Origin: Butyrivibrio sp. WCD3002
GTDB taxonomy: Bacteria; Bacillota; Clostridia; Lachnospirales; Lachnospiraceae
Length of the DNA stretch: 64,000 bases
Direction of reading: 5' to 3'
Assembly (NCBI RefSeq): GCF_000424265.1
Contig: NZ_AUJO01000001.1
Coordinates: 310,001 to 374,000 of the forward strand
The notes under the pieces are model-generated. The model searched no databases, was not told the origin of the DNA, and saw only the letters and a program-made list of their open reading frames with translations. Below, in pieces: positions 62,576 to 64,000 of this stretch. How positions within the stretch are numbered: the stretch's first letter is position 1; every line of letters begins with the position of its first letter. A program made the position numbers and the translations under genes.

Positions 62576-62605
62576 ATTATATATAGCGTTTAATGCGCAT
62601 TCCAA
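62576..62605 (-). promoter_or_regulatory. Promoter of the activase-like gene
   Basis: On the minus strand TTGGAA (62605-62600), 18 bases, TATAAT (62581-62576), about 40 bases before the start codon. The -10 is perfect. Confidence 0.65.
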
Positions 62606-62680
62606 TGAATTATACTATTGAAAGTCCCAAAAATCAATTGAGCATCTGTAGAAGAAGAGGTGCACTGGAAGACCTTAATT

Positions 62681-62701
62681 GTGCAAATCTCCCGTGCAAA
62701 T
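62681..62701 (+). repeat. Direct repeat GTGCAAAT in the divergent region
   Basis: GTGCAAAT occurs at 62681-62688 and 62694-62701, 13 bases apart, in the 219-base gap between the two divergent genes. Possible regulator site; nothing else clear in this gap apart from the minus-strand promoter. Confidence 0.4.
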
Positions 62702-62753
62702 GAATTCATGTTATGTTAAACTTTCATAGAATACAGAAACGAGGTGAATGTGA

Positions 62754-63623
62754 ATGAGTAATTTCGAAAAGAAATTTGGAAAATATGCGATAAATAACCT
62801 GACAATAAAGCTTATTATTTGCTATATCATTGGCTATGTTCTTGCTTATGCACCAATTAAAGTGAATATACTAGGTTTTCTTACTCTGAATCCTGCTCTT
62901 GTTTTGAAGGGGCAGGTATGGAGACTGTTTACCTGGATATTTATTCCGCCAAATGATTCAAATCTTTTTTTTATTCTAATAATGCTTTATTTTTACTATT
63001 CCATAGGAACTACAATGGAGCGTGTCTGGGGAACCTACAGATATAATCTGTATATTTTCACAGGCTTTATACTGATGATCGTGGCTTCATTTTTGTCATA
63101 TCTTGTTTTGTACATACAGCTTGGCGGACAGTCTGCTTATTTATCTGGTATGATGGCTTCTGTATCAGCAAACTTTAATACATATTATATTAATATGTCT
63201 ATTTTGCTGGCTTTTGCAGCTACCTTCCCTGATAACGTAATCCTGTTTATGTTTATAATTCCGCTTAAGATGAAGTGGCTGGGTATTTTCTATGTGGGCT
63301 ATCTTATTTTTGAAGTTGTGACATACATTTATAATGGTGTATTTTTCGCATGCTTCCCGATTTTGGCATCACTTTGCACCTTTGGAATATTCTGGCTTAC
63401 CAGTGGAAGATTCATGCATCTTAGGCCCCGCGAAGTTAAGAGACGTAATGAATTTAAAAAATCAGTAAAAATGACGCCGCCCGGTGTGACCAAGCATAAA
63501 TGTGCATTTTGCGGTAAAACAGAGGAAGATAATCCTGATCTTGAATTTAGATTCTGCTCTAAATGTAACGGAAATTATGAGTACTGCCAGGAGCATCTTT
63601 TTACCCATACACATGTAAAATAA
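62754..63623 (+). CDS. Rhomboid-like membrane protein with C-terminal zinc ribbon
   Basis: The 289-residue protein has about six transmembrane helices in a rhomboid layout (GQVWRLFTWIFIPP, then YYSIGTTMERVWGTYRYNLY). The catalytic GxSG motif is not intact (YLSGMMA with Tyr in place of Gly) and no catalytic His is seen in the last helices, so it is probably a non-proteolytic rhomboid relative. After the membrane part is a zinc ribbon: CAFCGKTEE...FCSKCNGNYEYC, ending in HTHVK. The start follows GAGGTG. Role unknown. Confidence 0.78.
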   Translation: MSNFEKKFGKYAINNLTIKLIICYIIGYVLAYAPIKVNILGFLTLNPALVLKGQVWRLFTWIFIPPNDSNLFFILIMLYFYYSIGTTMERVWGTYRYNLYIFTGFILMIVASFLSYLVLYIQLGGQSAYLSGMMASVSANFNTYYINMSILLAFAATFPDNVILFMFIIPLKMKWLGIFYVGYLIFEVVTYIYNGVFFACFPILASLCTFGIFWLTSGRFMHLRPREVKRRNEFKKSVKMTPPGVTKHKCAFCGKTEEDNPDLEFRFCSKCNGNYEYCQEHLFTHTHVK

Positions 63624-63645
63624 TGTGTACGAATTATTGTACACA
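63624..63645. other. Inverted repeat between the rhomboid-like gene and the sigma factor
   Basis: TGTGTAC (63624-63630) and GTACACA (63639-63645) are exact inverted repeats with an 8-base loop, just after the stop codon. It lacks a T run, so terminator function is doubtful. Confidence 0.4.
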
Positions 63646-63700
63646 TAACGAGTAGAATAATAATTAATCGAATTCGAATTTATGTCAGAAAGTAGGAAAT

Positions 63701-64000
63701 ATGAATAATCTTGAAAACAAAGAACAACATTTTGCGCAGCTTTTAACAGATATTACCAAAAGTGCCAGGAAAAATGGCGGTGTTATCACTGAGGACGAGA
63801 TCAAGGAGGCTTTTTCAGATTTAGAGCTCAGTGAAGAACAGTATGATCTTATTAAGGATTATCTTAAAAAGCACAATATAGGAATTGATGAAGCACTTGA
63901 TTCATCTGAATATCTGACAGCAGAGGAATCAGGCTATCTTGAAAACTATCTTGAAGAGCTTTCCTTTATTGAAAAAGTTACTGACGGTGAGAAGGAGGCT
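63701..64000 (+). CDS. Sigma-70 family factor, N-terminal part (3' truncated)
   Basis: The reading frame is open from ATG 63701 to the end of the window (100 codons): MNNLENKEQHFAQLLTDITK. It then shows region 1.1-like features (ITEDEIKEAFSDLELSEEQY) and a stretch LENYLEELSFIEKVTDGEKE that resembles the start of sigma region 1.2. It may be rpoD or a sigma-70 variant; the DNA-binding regions are beyond the window, so I cannot tell. RBS AGTAGGAAAT. Confidence 0.7.
   Translation, partial: MNNLENKEQHFAQLLTDITKSARKNGGVITEDEIKEAFSDLELSEEQYDLIKDYLKKHNIGIDEALDSSEYLTAEESGYLENYLEELSFIEKVTDGEKEA

Overview
The window reads as the chromosome of a motile, anaerobic Lachnospiraceae bacterium, most like Butyrivibrio or Pseudobutyrivibrio. 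The evidence is the Firmicutes-type fla/che operon order ending in rpsB-tsf, FliY and CheC/CheD chemotaxis, a MinCDE system, an Ech-type [NiFe] hydrogenase and a giant 2-hydroxyacyl-CoA dehydratase activase-like protein. Genus is inference. I see no tRNA, rRNA, insertion sequence, prophage or CRISPR array.

Bases 1-37546 hold one long flagellar/chemotaxis region, all on the + strand: fliF (5' end cut off), fliG, fliH, fliI, fliJ, a ylxF/motE-like gene, fliK, flgD, a small flagellar operon gene, a giant flgE, flbD, motA, motB, fliL, fliM, fliY, fliO, fliP, fliQ, fliR, flhB, flhA, flhF, flhG, a PilZ gene, cheB, cheA, cheW, cheC, cheD, a membrane protein of unknown role, fliA (sigma-28), fapA and three accessory genes. 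One accessory gene sits where SwrB sits in Bacillus. Together they build the export gate, the ATPase complex, the C-ring, the hook and the stator, and they carry the chemosensory kinase and its adaptation enzymes. CheY, CheR, flagellin and the rod genes are not in the window. The run is broken by a sigma-28 promoter-like site before fliK, a structured leader before flgE, and hairpin terminators after flgE and flhB.

Bases 37547-41531 are housekeeping: rpsB-tsf behind a terminator and an untranslated leader, then minC-minD-minE. An OhrR/MarR-type regulator (41690) with a palindromic operator precedes the Ech operon (echA-F, 42265-47895). That operon runs straight into hypF-hypC-hypD-hypE (47899-52694), so the proton-pumping hydrogenase and most of its Fe(CN)2CO cofactor assembly are co-transcribed. 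Next come mecA, an RluF-type pseudouridine synthase, ligA, metA (acetyl-CoA type by residue 111) and a small coiled-coil protein. The activase-like gene is on the minus strand at 58263-62534. A rhomboid-like protein with a zinc ribbon and the start of a sigma-70 factor close the window.

The most unusual items are: (i) a 1091-residue FlgE whose excess length is seven in-frame degenerate repeats spaced 267-276 bp; (ii) a 210-nt flgE leader whose last hairpin would hide the flgE ribosome binding site; (iii) an 81-nt two-hairpin element present twice (after cheB and after echD), overlapping the upstream stop codon, with compensatory changes in one stem; (iv) a near-consensus sigma-28 promoter embedded in a hairpin before fliK; and (v) a 39-nt duplicated motif in the AT-rich region before flbD-motA.
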